Assembly (NCBI RefSeq): GCF_003143855.1
Contig: NZ_QFRK01000011.1
Coordinates: forward strand, 124,001 to 188,000
Source: Streptomyces sp. NWU339
Lineage (GTDB): Bacteria > Actinomycetota > Actinomycetes > Streptomycetales > Streptomycetaceae
Reading direction: 5' to 3'
DNA: 64,000 bases
Shown: positions 15,483 through 23,825 of the stretch, piece by piece
How the letters are laid out: each line of letters begins with the position of its first letter
Numbering within the stretch: the stretch's first letter is position 1
Made by a program: the position numbers and the translations under genes
The notes under the pieces: generated by a model
Told to the model about the DNA's origin: nothing
Database searches by the model: none
Seen by the model: only the letters and a program-made list of their open reading frames with translations

Positions 15483-15968
15483 TCACTGCTGGGGGTGGTG
15501 GGGCGGGATCGGGGGGAGGTCGCCGGTGGTCTCGTAGTCCGCGAGCATGTCGATGCGACGGGTGTGGCGCTCGTCGCCCGAGAACGGGGTGCCCAGGAAG
15601 ACCTCGACGAACTTCGTCGCCTCGTCCGAGGTGTGCATGCGCGCACCGATCGCGACCACGTTGGCGTTGTTGTGCTGGCGGCCCAGCGCCGCGGTCTCCT
15701 CGCTCCACGCCAGGGCCGCTCGTACACCCTTCACCTTGTTCGCGGCGATCTGCTCGCCGTTGCCGGAGCCACCGATCACGATGCCGAGGGCGTCGGGGTC
15801 GGCGGCGGTCCGCTCGGCGGCGCGGAGGCAGAAGGGCGGGTAGTCGTCCTGGGCGTCGTAGATGTGGGGCCCGCAGTCGACGGGCTCGTGACCCGCGTCC
15901 TTGAGCCACTCGGCGAGGTGGTTCTTGAGTTCGTATCCGGCATGGTCGGAACCGAGGTACACGCGCAT
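15483..15968 (-). CDS. rpiB: Ribose-5-phosphate isomerase B
   Basis: This 161-residue protein is a RpiB/LacAB sugar isomerase that interconverts ribose-5-phosphate and ribulose-5-phosphate. It starts M-R-V-Y-L-G-S-D-H-A-G-Y-E, with the substrate-binding DHAG motif, and has IVIGGSGNGEQIAANK near 65-80 and GARMH near 113. The usual catalytic Cys in the GSGNG loop region (GTGIG in enterobacteria) is not present, consistent with the actinobacterial subclass that uses a Glu. ATG at 15968 is chosen from the family start; an upstream frame is non-conserved. It lies 84 bp upstream of the glycosylase. Confidence 0.93.
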   Translation of the reverse strand: MRVYLGSDHAGYELKNHLAEWLKDAGHEPVDCGPHIYDAQDDYPPFCLRAAERTAADPDALGIVIGGSGNGEQIAANKVKGVRAALAWSEETAALGRQHNNANVVAIGARMHTSDEATKFVEVFLGTPFSGDERHTRRIDMLADYETTGDLPPIPPHHPQQ

Positions 15969-16074
15969 GGTCCGAGTGTGACACGCGGGATCGCGGGCAG
16001 GCGCGCGGGGGCGTGTGACACGGCTCCCAGACACAGCTCCGAGACACGGCTTCACGGCCGTCACCGACGCAGAA

Positions 16075-16115
16075 GGGGGCCGTCCGGGCGCTGTACGTGC
16101 GCCCGGACGGCCCCC
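16075..16115 (-). terminator. Terminator downstream of bioY
   Basis: A perfect 17-bp stem (16075-16091 with 16099-16115) with a 7-nt loop lies 20 bp beyond the bioY stop. It also sits upstream of rpiB. Confidence 0.8.
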
Positions 16116-16135
16116 TTCCGGGGACGATCGAGAAG

Positions 16136-16741
16136 TCACCGCTTGTTGACGAACCGCCAGGCGGTCGGCAGCACGCCCATCGCCAGGGCCGCCTTCAGGG
16201 CGTCACCGATGAGGAACGGGGTGAGACCCGCCGCGATCGCGGCGGAGGCGGACATGCCGGTGGCCAGCGCCAGGTAGGGCACGCCGACGGCGTAGATGAC
16301 CGCCGAGCCCAGCAGCATGGTGCTCGCCATCCGCCACGCGGAGCGGTCGGCGCCGCGACGGGCCAGGGAGCCCACGACGACCGCGGCCAGCAGCATGCCC
16401 AGGATGTAGCCGAACGACGGCGCCCCGTAGCCCGACGCGCCCTCGGCGAACCACGGCACACCCGCGACGCCCGCCACCGCGTACAGCGCGAGGGAGAGGA
16501 GACCGCGGCGGGCGCCGAGGGTGGTGCCGACGAGCAGCGCGGCGAAGGTCTGGCCGGTCACCGGCACCGGGGACCCGGGGACCGGGACGGCGAGCTGGGC
16601 GGCGACGCCGGTGAGCGCGGCACCGCCGACCACGAGGGCCACGTCCCGCACACGGGAGGCCGGGACGAGGTCGGCGAGGACCAGACCGACGCGGGCCCCG
16701 CCTTCCTGGGGCAGGGCGGACGAGGCGGCAGCGGTGCTCAT
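16136..16741 (-). CDS. bioY: Biotin transporter substrate-specificity protein BioY
   Basis: This 201-residue membrane protein is the S component of the ECF-type biotin importer. It has six hydrophobic segments and the BioY signature VPVTGQTFAALLVGTTLGARRG near residues 58-80 together with GPSFGYILG-like GAPSFGYILGM near 108. Biotin import would also need EcfA/EcfT proteins, which are not adjacent; solitary BioY is common. ATG at 16741 is the natural start. It diverges from the amino-acid permease across a 394-bp gap. Confidence 0.92.
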   Translation of the reverse strand: MSTAAASSALPQEGGARVGLVLADLVPASRVRDVALVVGGAALTGVAAQLAVPVPGSPVPVTGQTFAALLVGTTLGARRGLLSLALYAVAGVAGVPWFAEGASGYGAPSFGYILGMLLAAVVVGSLARRGADRSAWRMASTMLLGSAVIYAVGVPYLALATGMSASAAIAAGLTPFLIGDALKAALAMGVLPTAWRFVNKR

Positions 16742-17135
16742 GGGGACTCCGCGGGGTGAGGAGGCTGGGGACGACAGCGACGCTATCCCAGCGCCCTCGA
16801 GCCGATCACCGTCAGCGCTCGACAAAGGCGCCGCCACACGGATGGTGGGCTCCGGACAAAGAACGTGCCCAATCCGGGCAACGGAGTGATACCGGTCACG
16901 GGGGTGACATGGCCCCTCCCACAAGGGCCGCCCGGCCGGCGTCTGTAGGGTCCCGCCAAACCGGCCGTCCGCGCCCCACGCCCGGCCCCTCGCCGGGCGA
17001 CCCGTCGGCCACCCACCGGTAACCGGATTGCCACCCTCCGTATGGTGCGTGTCCACATGGCGGGCAGCCTCTCCGCCGGGCGGGAGCGGCCGCCCAAACT
17101 GACGGGGTTTCATCGTCTCCCGCATTGGACGAGCC
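16742..17135. other. Divergent promoter region of bioY and permease
   Basis: No gene is supported here. The stretch between 16840 and 16900 is less G+C-rich and contains short dyads such as ACCGGTCAC/GTGACATGG, so promoters for both genes are expected, but no consensus element stands out. Confidence 0.35.
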
Positions 17136-18533
17136 GTGCCCGTTCCCAGCACCTCCGTCGAGACACCGCCGCAGCGGGAGGAGTCCTCCCTCTCCCACGG
17201 CCTGAAGCAACGCCATCTGTCGATGATCGCCCTGGGCGGGGTGATCGGGGCCGGCCTGTTCGTCGGCTCCGGCGCGGGCATCGCGGCCGCCGGGCCGTCG
17301 ATCGTCCTCGCCTACACCCTCTCCGGCCTGCTGGTCATGCTGGTGATGCGGATGCTCGGCGAGATGTCGGCCGCGCATCCGTCGTCCGGCTCCTTCTCGG
17401 CGCACGCCGAGCGGGCCATCGGGCCCTGGGCGGGCTTCACGGTGGGCTGGGCGTTCTGGGTGCTGCTGTGCACGGCCGTCGGCCTGGAGGGCATCGGCGC
17501 CGCGAAGATCGTCACCGGCTGGCTCCCGGGCACGCCCGAGTGGGCGTGGGTGGCGCTGTTCATGGTGGTGTTCTGCGGCACGAACCTCGCGGCCGTGAAG
17601 AACTTCGGCGAGTTCGAGTTCTGGTTCGCGGCACTGAAGGTCGGCGCGATCTCCCTGTTCCTGGTGCTCGGGGTGCTGGCCCTCACGGGCGTGCTGCCGG
17701 GCACCGACTCCCCGGGCGCCTCGAACCTCACCGATCTGTTTCCGAACGGCGGCGAGGGGCTGGTGATCGGGCTGCTCGCCTCCGTCTTCGCGTACGGCGG
17801 TCTGGAGACGGTCACCATCGCCGCGGCCGAGTCGGAGAACCCGGTCAAGGGCGTCGCCGTCGCGGTCCGCACCGCGATGTGGCGGATCGCGCTGTTCTAC
17901 ATCGGTTCGATGGCGGTCATCGTGGCCCTGGTCCCGTGGGACTCGACGGCGGTGGTCGAGAGCGGCCCGTACGTCGCCGCCCTGGACCGGCTCGGCATCC
18001 CGGGCGCCGGTCAGCTGATGAACGTCGTGGTGCTGGTGGCGCTGCTGTCCGCGATGAACGCCAACATCTACGGCGCCTCGCGCATCGCCTACTCCCTGGT
18101 GGAGCGCGGGCCGGGCCCGAAGGCGCTGAGCCGGGTCTCGGGCGGGGTGCCGCGGCTCGCCGTGCTGGCCTCCTCGGTCTTCGGGTTCCTGTGCGTGCTG
18201 CTGAGCTACTGGCGGCCTGACGACGTCTTCTCCTGGCTGCTGAACATGATCGGCGCGGTGATCCTGGTCGTCTGGATCTTCATCGCCGTCTCACAGCTGC
18301 GGCTGCGGCGCATCCTGGAGCGCGAGGCCCCGGAGAAGCTGGTGGTGCGGATGTGGGCGTTCCCGTGGCTGACGTGGATCGCGCTGGCCGGGATGGCGGG
18401 CGTCTTCGTCCTCATGGCGCGGGAACCGGGCACGCGCGTGCAGCTGTACTCGACGGGCGGCATGGTCCTGGTCCTGGCGGCCGTGGGCTACGCCTGGCAG
18501 CGGGCTCGGAAACGAGCCGGCACCGGGGACTGA
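17136..18533 (+). CDS. Amino-acid permease (APC superfamily, GabP/ProY type)
   Basis: This 465-residue inner-membrane transporter has twelve hydrophobic segments. The first is the APC signature MIALGGVIGAGLFVGSG, near residues 30-46, which binds substrate backbone. The GEMSAAHP and FAYGGLETVTIAAAESENP motifs are typical of the GABA/amino-acid permease branch. Substrate cannot be told from sequence alone. The GTG start at 17136 is tentative because no clear ribosome site precedes it. It is followed by a terminator. Confidence 0.88.
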   Translation: MPVPSTSVETPPQREESSLSHGLKQRHLSMIALGGVIGAGLFVGSGAGIAAAGPSIVLAYTLSGLLVMLVMRMLGEMSAAHPSSGSFSAHAERAIGPWAGFTVGWAFWVLLCTAVGLEGIGAAKIVTGWLPGTPEWAWVALFMVVFCGTNLAAVKNFGEFEFWFAALKVGAISLFLVLGVLALTGVLPGTDSPGASNLTDLFPNGGEGLVIGLLASVFAYGGLETVTIAAAESENPVKGVAVAVRTAMWRIALFYIGSMAVIVALVPWDSTAVVESGPYVAALDRLGIPGAGQLMNVVVLVALLSAMNANIYGASRIAYSLVERGPGPKALSRVSGGVPRLAVLASSVFGFLCVLLSYWRPDDVFSWLLNMIGAVILVVWIFIAVSQLRLRRILEREAPEKLVVRMWAFPWLTWIALAGMAGVFVLMAREPGTRVQLYSTGGMVLVLAAVGYAWQRARKRAGTGD

Positions 18534-18565
18534 AGCCCTCCCCGAAGCCCCCTCCCGCGGCGGCG

Positions 18566-18604
18566 AAGGCCCTCGACAGGACGCATCGTCCGGCCGAGGG
18601 CCTT
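18566..18604 (+). terminator. Terminator of the amino-acid permease
   Basis: AAGGCCCTCG (18566-18575) pairs perfectly with CGAGGGCCTT (18595-18604), followed by TCCC. It lies 33 bp past the permease stop. Confidence 0.75.
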
Positions 18605-18654
18605 TCCCATGCCCACGTGCGTCCCGGGCACACGATCCACCCCCTTCTGCTGCT

Positions 18655-18822
18655 AGCGTGCAGTTGCAACACCATGGCAGTAAGAGGTTCGTGAGACCCG
18701 GCACTCCAGGGGCCCGCAAGGCCCCGATGAGCGTCCTGCCTCGTGATCGTCTTCTCACCGTTCACCCGGCAGGCGGAAAAAGGGAAGCCCCCGCGAGGAC
18801 AGGACTCGCGGGGGCTTCCGGT
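18655..18822 (+). ncRNA. Candidate small RNA or attenuated leader
   Basis: Between two terminators there is a -10-like TAGCGT (18654-18659), a small GGGGCC/GGCCCC hairpin (18709-18725), and then a strong 15-bp terminator. No good reading frame fills it. It could be an independent small RNA, or the leader of the 18850 gene with a regulated terminator. No Rfam family was recognised. Confidence 0.25.
18783..18819 (+). terminator. Strong hairpin terminator upstream of an 80-residue protein gene
   Basis: A perfect 15-bp stem (18783-18797 with 18805-18819) and 7-nt loop, 30 bp before the next start codon. A terminator so close to a gene start suggests attenuation or an upstream non-coding transcript. 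Confidence 0.7.
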
Positions 18823-18849
18823 ATGCGGCGTTCCGGGTCAAAGTGTCAC

Positions 18850-19092
18850 ATGACGACACCCAGGACCATGAAGCTGCCCTGCTGGACGTGCGACGCCGAC
18901 CAGCAGCATCGTCAGCTGAACAAGGCCGAGCAGGACTGGCTCAAGGAGCGGCTGGGCCGCACGGGCGTGAACGAGTTCTGGCTCTGCGAGAACGTGCTGG
19001 ACCCGGACACCGGCAAACAGTGCCGCAACCTGCGCACGGGGTTCGTCATGAAGCCGTTCCCCAAGGCCGTCCGCGTGCCCGTCCCCGAGTGA
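18850..19092 (+). CDS. Small conserved protein with paired cysteines
   Basis: This 80-residue protein has CWTC near residue 11, then C near 47 (WLCENV) and C near 58 (KQCRNL), a spacing that could bind zinc. The central part is helical (LNKAEQDWLKERLGRTG). I know of no assigned function. ATG at 18850 is used; ATG at 18868, which follows CCAGGACC, is the alternative. It is convergent with the DsbA-like gene. Confidence 0.65.
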   Translation: MTTPRTMKLPCWTCDADQQHRQLNKAEQDWLKERLGRTGVNEFWLCENVLDPDTGKQCRNLRTGFVMKPFPKAVRVPVPE

Positions 19093-19117
19093 CCCGCCCC
19101 GGAGCGACCCGTCGCCG

Positions 19118-19777
19118 TCACAGGTTGCTGAAGTCCGGGCCCTTCGTGCGGGTGCGCTTGATCTCGTAGAAACCGGGGACGGAGGCCACGGCGAGGGTGC
19201 CGTCCCAGAGGCGGGCCGCCTCCTCGCCCTGGGGCGCGGGAGTGACGACCGGGCCGAAGAAGGCGATCTGCTCGCCGTCCGCGCCGGGCACGGCGATGAC
19301 CGGGGTGCCGACCTCCTGGCCGACCTTGTCGATGCCCTCCTGGTGGGAGGCGCGCAGCTGGGGCTCGTACGGGGTGGAGTCCCAGTGCTCCATGAGGGAG
19401 TCGGGCAGGCCGACCTCCTTCAGGGCGGCCGCGACGGCCTCCTTCTCCGGACCCTCGCCCTGGTTGTGGATGCGGGTGCCGAGCGCGGTGTAGAGGTCGC
19501 CGAGCACCTCGGCGCCGTGCTCCTGCTCGGCCGCGGCGGCGACACGGACGGGCCCCCAGGCCTTGGTCTCGAGCATCTCGCGGTACTCCTCGGGCAGCTC
19601 GTCGAGCTTGTCCTCGTTGAGGACCGCGAGGCTCATCAGGTGCCAGCGGACCTTGACGTCCCGCACCTTCTCCACCTCCAGCATCCAGCGGGAGGTCATC
19701 CAGGCCCAGGGGCACAGCGGGTCGAACCAGAAGTCAACAGGGGTGGCGGGGGCGGCGGCAGGGGACGTGTCGGGCAT
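19118..19777 (-). CDS. DsbA/FrnE-family thioredoxin-fold protein
   Basis: This 219-residue cytosolic protein has a thioredoxin fold with a helical insert, like the mycothiol-linked nitroreductase/FrnE group. The active site reads DPLCPWAW near residues 20-27, so only the first Cys of the usual CxxC is kept. That favours mixed-disulfide chemistry with mycothiol over disulfide exchange. A cis-Pro loop GTPVIAV lies near 160. ATG at 19777 has GAGGAG 5 nt upstream. It diverges from pepN, and a 27-bp palindrome lies between them. Confidence 0.88.
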   Translation of the reverse strand: MPDTSPAAAPATPVDFWFDPLCPWAWMTSRWMLEVEKVRDVKVRWHLMSLAVLNEDKLDELPEEYREMLETKAWGPVRVAAAAEQEHGAEVLGDLYTALGTRIHNQGEGPEKEAVAAALKEVGLPDSLMEHWDSTPYEPQLRASHQEGIDKVGQEVGTPVIAVPGADGEQIAFFGPVVTPAPQGEEAARLWDGTLAVASVPGFYEIKRTRTKGPDFSNL

Positions 19778-19804
19778 GTCGCTCCTCGGGAGGGAAGTTC
19801 GGGG

Positions 19805-19831
19805 CGGGTGTTTCCCCCGGGGAAACACCCG
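19805..19831. promoter_or_regulatory. Perfect 27-bp palindrome between dsbA-like gene and pepN
   Basis: CGGGTGTTTCCCC and its exact reverse complement flank a single central base. It lies 28 bp upstream of the dsbA-like start and 98 bp upstream of pepN. It has no U tract on either side, so an operator is more likely than a terminator. The binding protein is unknown. Confidence 0.6.
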
Positions 19832-19929
19832 AACTCCCCCCGGTCATTCCCGGCTGCCCCTGGTCAGGGGCGCATGGCAGGATCGGTGCTGTCCAGCCCT
19901 GTCGACGACGACGTATGAGGAGTCCGCCC

Positions 19930-22527
19930 GTGCCCGGTGAGAACCTGACCCGTGACGAGGCCCGGGAGCGGGCCGCACTGCTGTCGGTGGACGGGTACGA
20001 GGTGTCCCTCGACCTGCGCTCCGCGATCGGCGGAGGGAACGGCGGGGACGAAAGGGACAGCGGGGCCGGGCCGCACACCTTCCGCTCGGTGACGACCCTC
20101 CGGTTCCGCTGCGCGGAGCCGGGCGCGAGCAGCTTCGCGGACCTGATCGCGCCGAGCGTGACGGCCGTCTCCCTCAACGGGCGGGACCTCGACCCCGGGG
20201 AGGTGTTCGACGGCTCCCAGATCCTGCTGGAGGACCTGGCCGCCGACAACGAGCTGATCGTCGACGCCCGGTGCGCGTACTCCCGTACCGGCGAGGGCAT
20301 GCACCGCTTCGTCGACCCCGAGGACGGCGAGGTGTACCTCTACACCCAGTACGAGCCGGCCGACGCCCGGCGCGTCTTCGCCAACTTCGAGCAGCCCGAC
20401 CTCAAGGCCCCCTACCGCTTCGAGGTGCGGGCCCCCGAGGGCTGGACGGTGTGGAGCAACGGTGCCGGTGAACTCGCCGACGGTGTCTGGCGGTTCGCGG
20501 AGACCAAGCCGATCTCGACGTACATCACGTGCGTGGTCGCCGGGCCGTACCACTACGTCACGGACACCTACGAGCGTGAACTGCCCGACGGCACGAGGCT
20601 GGAGATCCCGCTCGGCGCGATGTGCCGCAAGGGTCTCGCGCCGCACTTCGACGCCGACGACGTGTTCCTGGTGACCAAGCAGGGCCTGGACTTCTTCCAC
20701 GACCACGTCGACTACCCGTACCCCTTCGGGAAGTACGACCAGGCGTTCGTGCCCGAGTACAACCTGGGTGCGATGGAGAACCCCGGACTCGTCACGTTCC
20801 GGGAGGAGTTCATCTTCCGCGGCAAGGTCACGCAGGCGTCCTACGAGGGCCGGGCCAACGTGATCTTGCACGAGATGGCGCACATGTGGTTCGGCGACCT
20901 GGTCACCATGGAGTGGTGGGACGACCTGTGGCTCAAGGAGTCCTTCGCCGACTTCATGGGCGCTTTCTCGCTCGTGAGCGCCACCCGTTTCACCGACGGC
21001 TGGATCACCTTCGCCAACCGCCGCAAGGCCTGGGCGTACCGCGCGGACCAGCTGCCGTCCACGCACCCGATCACCGCCGACATCCGCGACCTCCAGGACG
21101 CCAAGCTCAACTTCGACGGCATCACCTACGCCAAGGGCGCCTCCGTACTGAAGCAACTGGTGGCGTACGTCGGCCAGGACGCCTTCCTGGAGGGCGCCCG
21201 CCGCTACTTCAAGCGGCACGCGTACGGCAACACCCGCCTCGGTGACCTGCTGTCGGTCCTCGAGGAGACCAGCGGGCGGGACATGGCGGCCTGGACGCGG
21301 TCCTGGCTGCAGACGGCAGGGGTCAACTCCCTGACGCCCCAGGTGCTGTTGGACGCGGACGGCAGGGTCGAGGAGCTCGCGGTGGTGCAGGAGGCCGCGG
21401 AATCGCACCCCGAACTGCGCCCGCACCGGGTCGCGGTGGGCCTGTACCGGCGTACGGGCGACGGCGCGCTCGAGCGGTACGCGCGCGCCGAGGCGGACGT
21501 CGACGGGGCGCGTACGGTGGTCGCCGAGCTGGCGGGTGCCGAGGCACCCGAGCTGGTGCTGGTCAACGACGACGACCTGACGTACTGCAAGATCCGCTTC
21601 GACGAGACCTCGCTGGCCACGCTCCGCGCGCACCTGGGCGCGCTGACCGACCCCCTGGCCCGCGCCCTGTGCTGGTCGGCGCTGTGGAACATGACGCGGG
21701 ACGCGCTGCTGCCGGCCCGGGAGTTCGTGGACCTGGTGCTGCGGTTCGGCGGACGCGAGTCCGACATCGGTGTGCTCCAGATGCTGCACGCCTGGGCCGA
21801 GTCGGCGCTCGTCCACTACGCGGCGCCCGCCTGGCGGGAGACGGGTGGCCGGCTGCTCGCCGAGGGAGCCCGGCGCGAGCTGGAGGCCGCCGCGCCGGGC
21901 AGCGAGCAGCAGTTGGCCTGGGCCCGCTTCTTCGCCCGGTCGGCCGGTGCGCCGGGCGACTTCCGGCTGCTCCAGGAGCTGCTGTCGGGCACCGTGACGG
22001 TCGACGGGCTCGACGTCGACCAGGAGCTGCGCTGGGTGTTCCTGGAGCCGCTGGCCGCGCACGGGTTCGCCGACGAGAAGGCACTGGCCGAGGAGCTGGC
22101 CCGGGACGACACCGCCTCCGGCAAGCGCCACCAGGTCCGCTGCCTGGCCGCCCGCCCGTCGGCGGAGGTGAAGGCGCGGGCGTGGGAGCAAGTCGTGGAG
22201 TCGGACGAGCTGTCCAACGCGCTGGTGGAGGCGACGATCGCGGGCTTCGCCCAGCCCTCGCAGCGGGAGCTGCTCGCGCCGTACGCGGAGAAGTACTTCG
22301 CGGTGATCGAGCGGGTGTGGACCGAGCGGTCGATCCAGATCGGCATGGACGTGGTGCGGGGCCTGTTCCCCGATCTGCGGGACTCGCCCCGGACGCTGGA
22401 CGCGACGGACGCCTGGCTCGCGGCCCACGAGGACGCGGCCCCGGCGCTGCGCCGTCTGGTGCTGGAGGCCCGGGACGACCTGGCGCGGGCGCTGCGCGGC
22501 CAGGCGTGCGACGCGGCGGCGGGCTGA
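19930..22527 (+). CDS. pepN: Aminopeptidase N (M1 family), first paralogue
   Basis: This 865-residue zinc metallopeptidase removes N-terminal residues from peptides in the cytosol. It has the exopeptidase motif GAMENPG near residue 280 and the zinc site HEMAHMWFGDLV at 314-325, with the third ligand Glu near 337 in LKESFA. The C-terminal ERAP1-like helical domain covers about 520-850. The GTG start at 19930 follows GAGGAG and matches the start of the second paralogue at 34862 (P-G-x-N-L-T-R). An insert at residues 30-45 (GGGNGGDERDSGAG) distinguishes it. Confidence 0.93.
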   Translation: MPGENLTRDEARERAALLSVDGYEVSLDLRSAIGGGNGGDERDSGAGPHTFRSVTTLRFRCAEPGASSFADLIAPSVTAVSLNGRDLDPGEVFDGSQILLEDLAADNELIVDARCAYSRTGEGMHRFVDPEDGEVYLYTQYEPADARRVFANFEQPDLKAPYRFEVRAPEGWTVWSNGAGELADGVWRFAETKPISTYITCVVAGPYHYVTDTYERELPDGTRLEIPLGAMCRKGLAPHFDADDVFLVTKQGLDFFHDHVDYPYPFGKYDQAFVPEYNLGAMENPGLVTFREEFIFRGKVTQASYEGRANVILHEMAHMWFGDLVTMEWWDDLWLKESFADFMGAFSLVSATRFTDGWITFANRRKAWAYRADQLPSTHPITADIRDLQDAKLNFDGITYAKGASVLKQLVAYVGQDAFLEGARRYFKRHAYGNTRLGDLLSVLEETSGRDMAAWTRSWLQTAGVNSLTPQVLLDADGRVEELAVVQEAAESHPELRPHRVAVGLYRRTGDGALERYARAEADVDGARTVVAELAGAEAPELVLVNDDDLTYCKIRFDETSLATLRAHLGALTDPLARALCWSALWNMTRDALLPAREFVDLVLRFGGRESDIGVLQMLHAWAESALVHYAAPAWRETGGRLLAEGARRELEAAAPGSEQQLAWARFFARSAGAPGDFRLLQELLSGTVTVDGLDVDQELRWVFLEPLAAHGFADEKALAEELARDDTASGKRHQVRCLAARPSAEVKARAWEQVVESDELSNALVEATIAGFAQPSQRELLAPYAEKYFAVIERVWTERSIQIGMDVVRGLFPDLRDSPRTLDATDAWLAAHEDAAPALRRLVLEARDDLARALRGQACDAAAG

Positions 22528-22630
22528 CACCCGCTGCGGCGACCGGCTGACACCCACCCGCTCCCGGCTTGATCCCACCCCTGGGATACACGCTCCGTGA
22601 CCGTTACGGAATTCGGTCAATGAGAACCGT

Positions 22631-22667
22631 AACCCCTGGTCCCACCCGAACGGGCCAGGGGTTTTCG
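22631..22667 (+). terminator. Terminator downstream of pepN
   Basis: AACCCCTGG pairs with CCAGGGGTT across a 15-nt loop, followed by TTTT at 22662-22665. An overlapping GTTACGG/CCGTAAC dyad lies just upstream. Confidence 0.75.
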
Positions 22668-22767
22668 GCATCCGAACAAGCGTCCTTTAGGACGGTCTTG
22701 TCCCTGATTGTCGACGGCTCTGTAACAGGGGTTCGGGGGCGGACGCGACGCGGGGACATTGCCGGAC

Positions 22768-23811
22768 ATGAACCACGAGACCCCGCTCTTCCCCCGCTCC
22801 CTGCACCACCTGGCCGCCGGCACCCGGCGCGTGCTGACGACCGCCCAGCTCCGCTCGCACGGCGTCTCCGCCGCGGAGGCCGACGACCGGTGCCGTCCCG
22901 GCGGCACCTGGCGACAGCTCCTCCCCGGCGTCGTCCTGCTCCACCCGGGCCCGCCGACCAGCGAGGAGCGGCTGCACGCGGTGCTGATGTACACGGCGCG
23001 GGAGCGGTCCGTGCGGGTCCCCGACCAGCCCGGTCCGGCCGACTCGACGGCGCCCCGCTACGAGGAGGCGATGATCACCGGGCTGGCCGCGCTGACCCTG
23101 CACGGTTTCTCCTCCGCTCCCCCGCTGCCCTCCCTGGACGCCTTCGACGTGCTGGTGCCGCGGCTGCGCCGACTGCGCTCCACGGGCTGTGTCCGCATCG
23201 TCCGCACGCCGGTGCTGCCGGTCCCCACTCAGGTGACGGGCGTGCCGGTGGCGCCGGTCCCGCGGGCGCTGGCCGACGCGGTGGCCACGTTGGACGACGC
23301 GGCCACGGTGCGCCGGCTGCTGACGGAGGCGGTGGCCGGCGGCCACTGCGACGCGGCCACGGTGGTGCGGGAGCTGACCGGCGCGAAGCTCCTGAACCGG
23401 CCGCACGTGGTGAACGCGGTGGACGCACTGGTGGCCGAGGGCCGCGCGGTCGCGGAGGACCGGCTGTACCGGATGGTGCGGGAGCACGGTCTGCCCGACC
23501 CGGTGTGGAACGTCGACCTGCGCCTGCCGGGCGGCCCCCACCTCGGCGGTCTGGACGCCTACTGGCCCGACCAGGCCGTGGCGCTCGAGCTGGACACCCG
23601 GGCGTCCCGGCCAGGTCCCCGTCAGGAGGACGTGTGGTTCGAGTACGCCCGCAAGCGTGAGCTCCTGGAGCGGCTCGGCATCACCGTCGTGCACGTCACC
23701 CCGGGCAAGCTGCGGGACGCGGCGGAGCAGCAGGCGGCGGTGGTCCGTACGGCACTGATGGCCGCGGACGACCGCGAGCCCGCCGCCTACGTCGTGGTGC
23801 TGCCCCGCTGA
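22768..23811 (+). CDS. AbiEi/DUF559-like protein
   Basis: This 347-residue protein combines an N-terminal AbiEi-antitoxin-like winged helix (LTTAQLRSHGVSAAEADDRCR, about 27-47) with a C-terminal Vsr/DUF559 endonuclease-like fold. In the latter, GLDAYWPDQAVALELDTRAS and YARKRELLERLGITVVHVTP supply the acidic residues of the restriction-like core. Streptomyces have several such solitary genes, and their role is unknown. No toxin gene of AbiEii type is adjacent. ATG at 22768 is chosen over a TTG nine bases upstream; the ribosome site is weak. Confidence 0.7.
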   Translation: MNHETPLFPRSLHHLAAGTRRVLTTAQLRSHGVSAAEADDRCRPGGTWRQLLPGVVLLHPGPPTSEERLHAVLMYTARERSVRVPDQPGPADSTAPRYEEAMITGLAALTLHGFSSAPPLPSLDAFDVLVPRLRRLRSTGCVRIVRTPVLPVPTQVTGVPVAPVPRALADAVATLDDAATVRRLLTEAVAGGHCDAATVVRELTGAKLLNRPHVVNAVDALVAEGRAVAEDRLYRMVREHGLPDPVWNVDLRLPGGPHLGGLDAYWPDQAVALELDTRASRPGPRQEDVWFEYARKRELLERLGITVVHVTPGKLRDAAEQQAAVVRTALMAADDREPAAYVVVLPR

Positions 23812-23825
23812 TCCGGCCCCGCTTC

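Noticed and set aside
19864..22671. 935-codon minus-strand frame across pepN, and a similar one across the second pepN (34796-37480)
   Set aside because: Pure mirror of the pepN codon pattern, with no domain or ribosome site.
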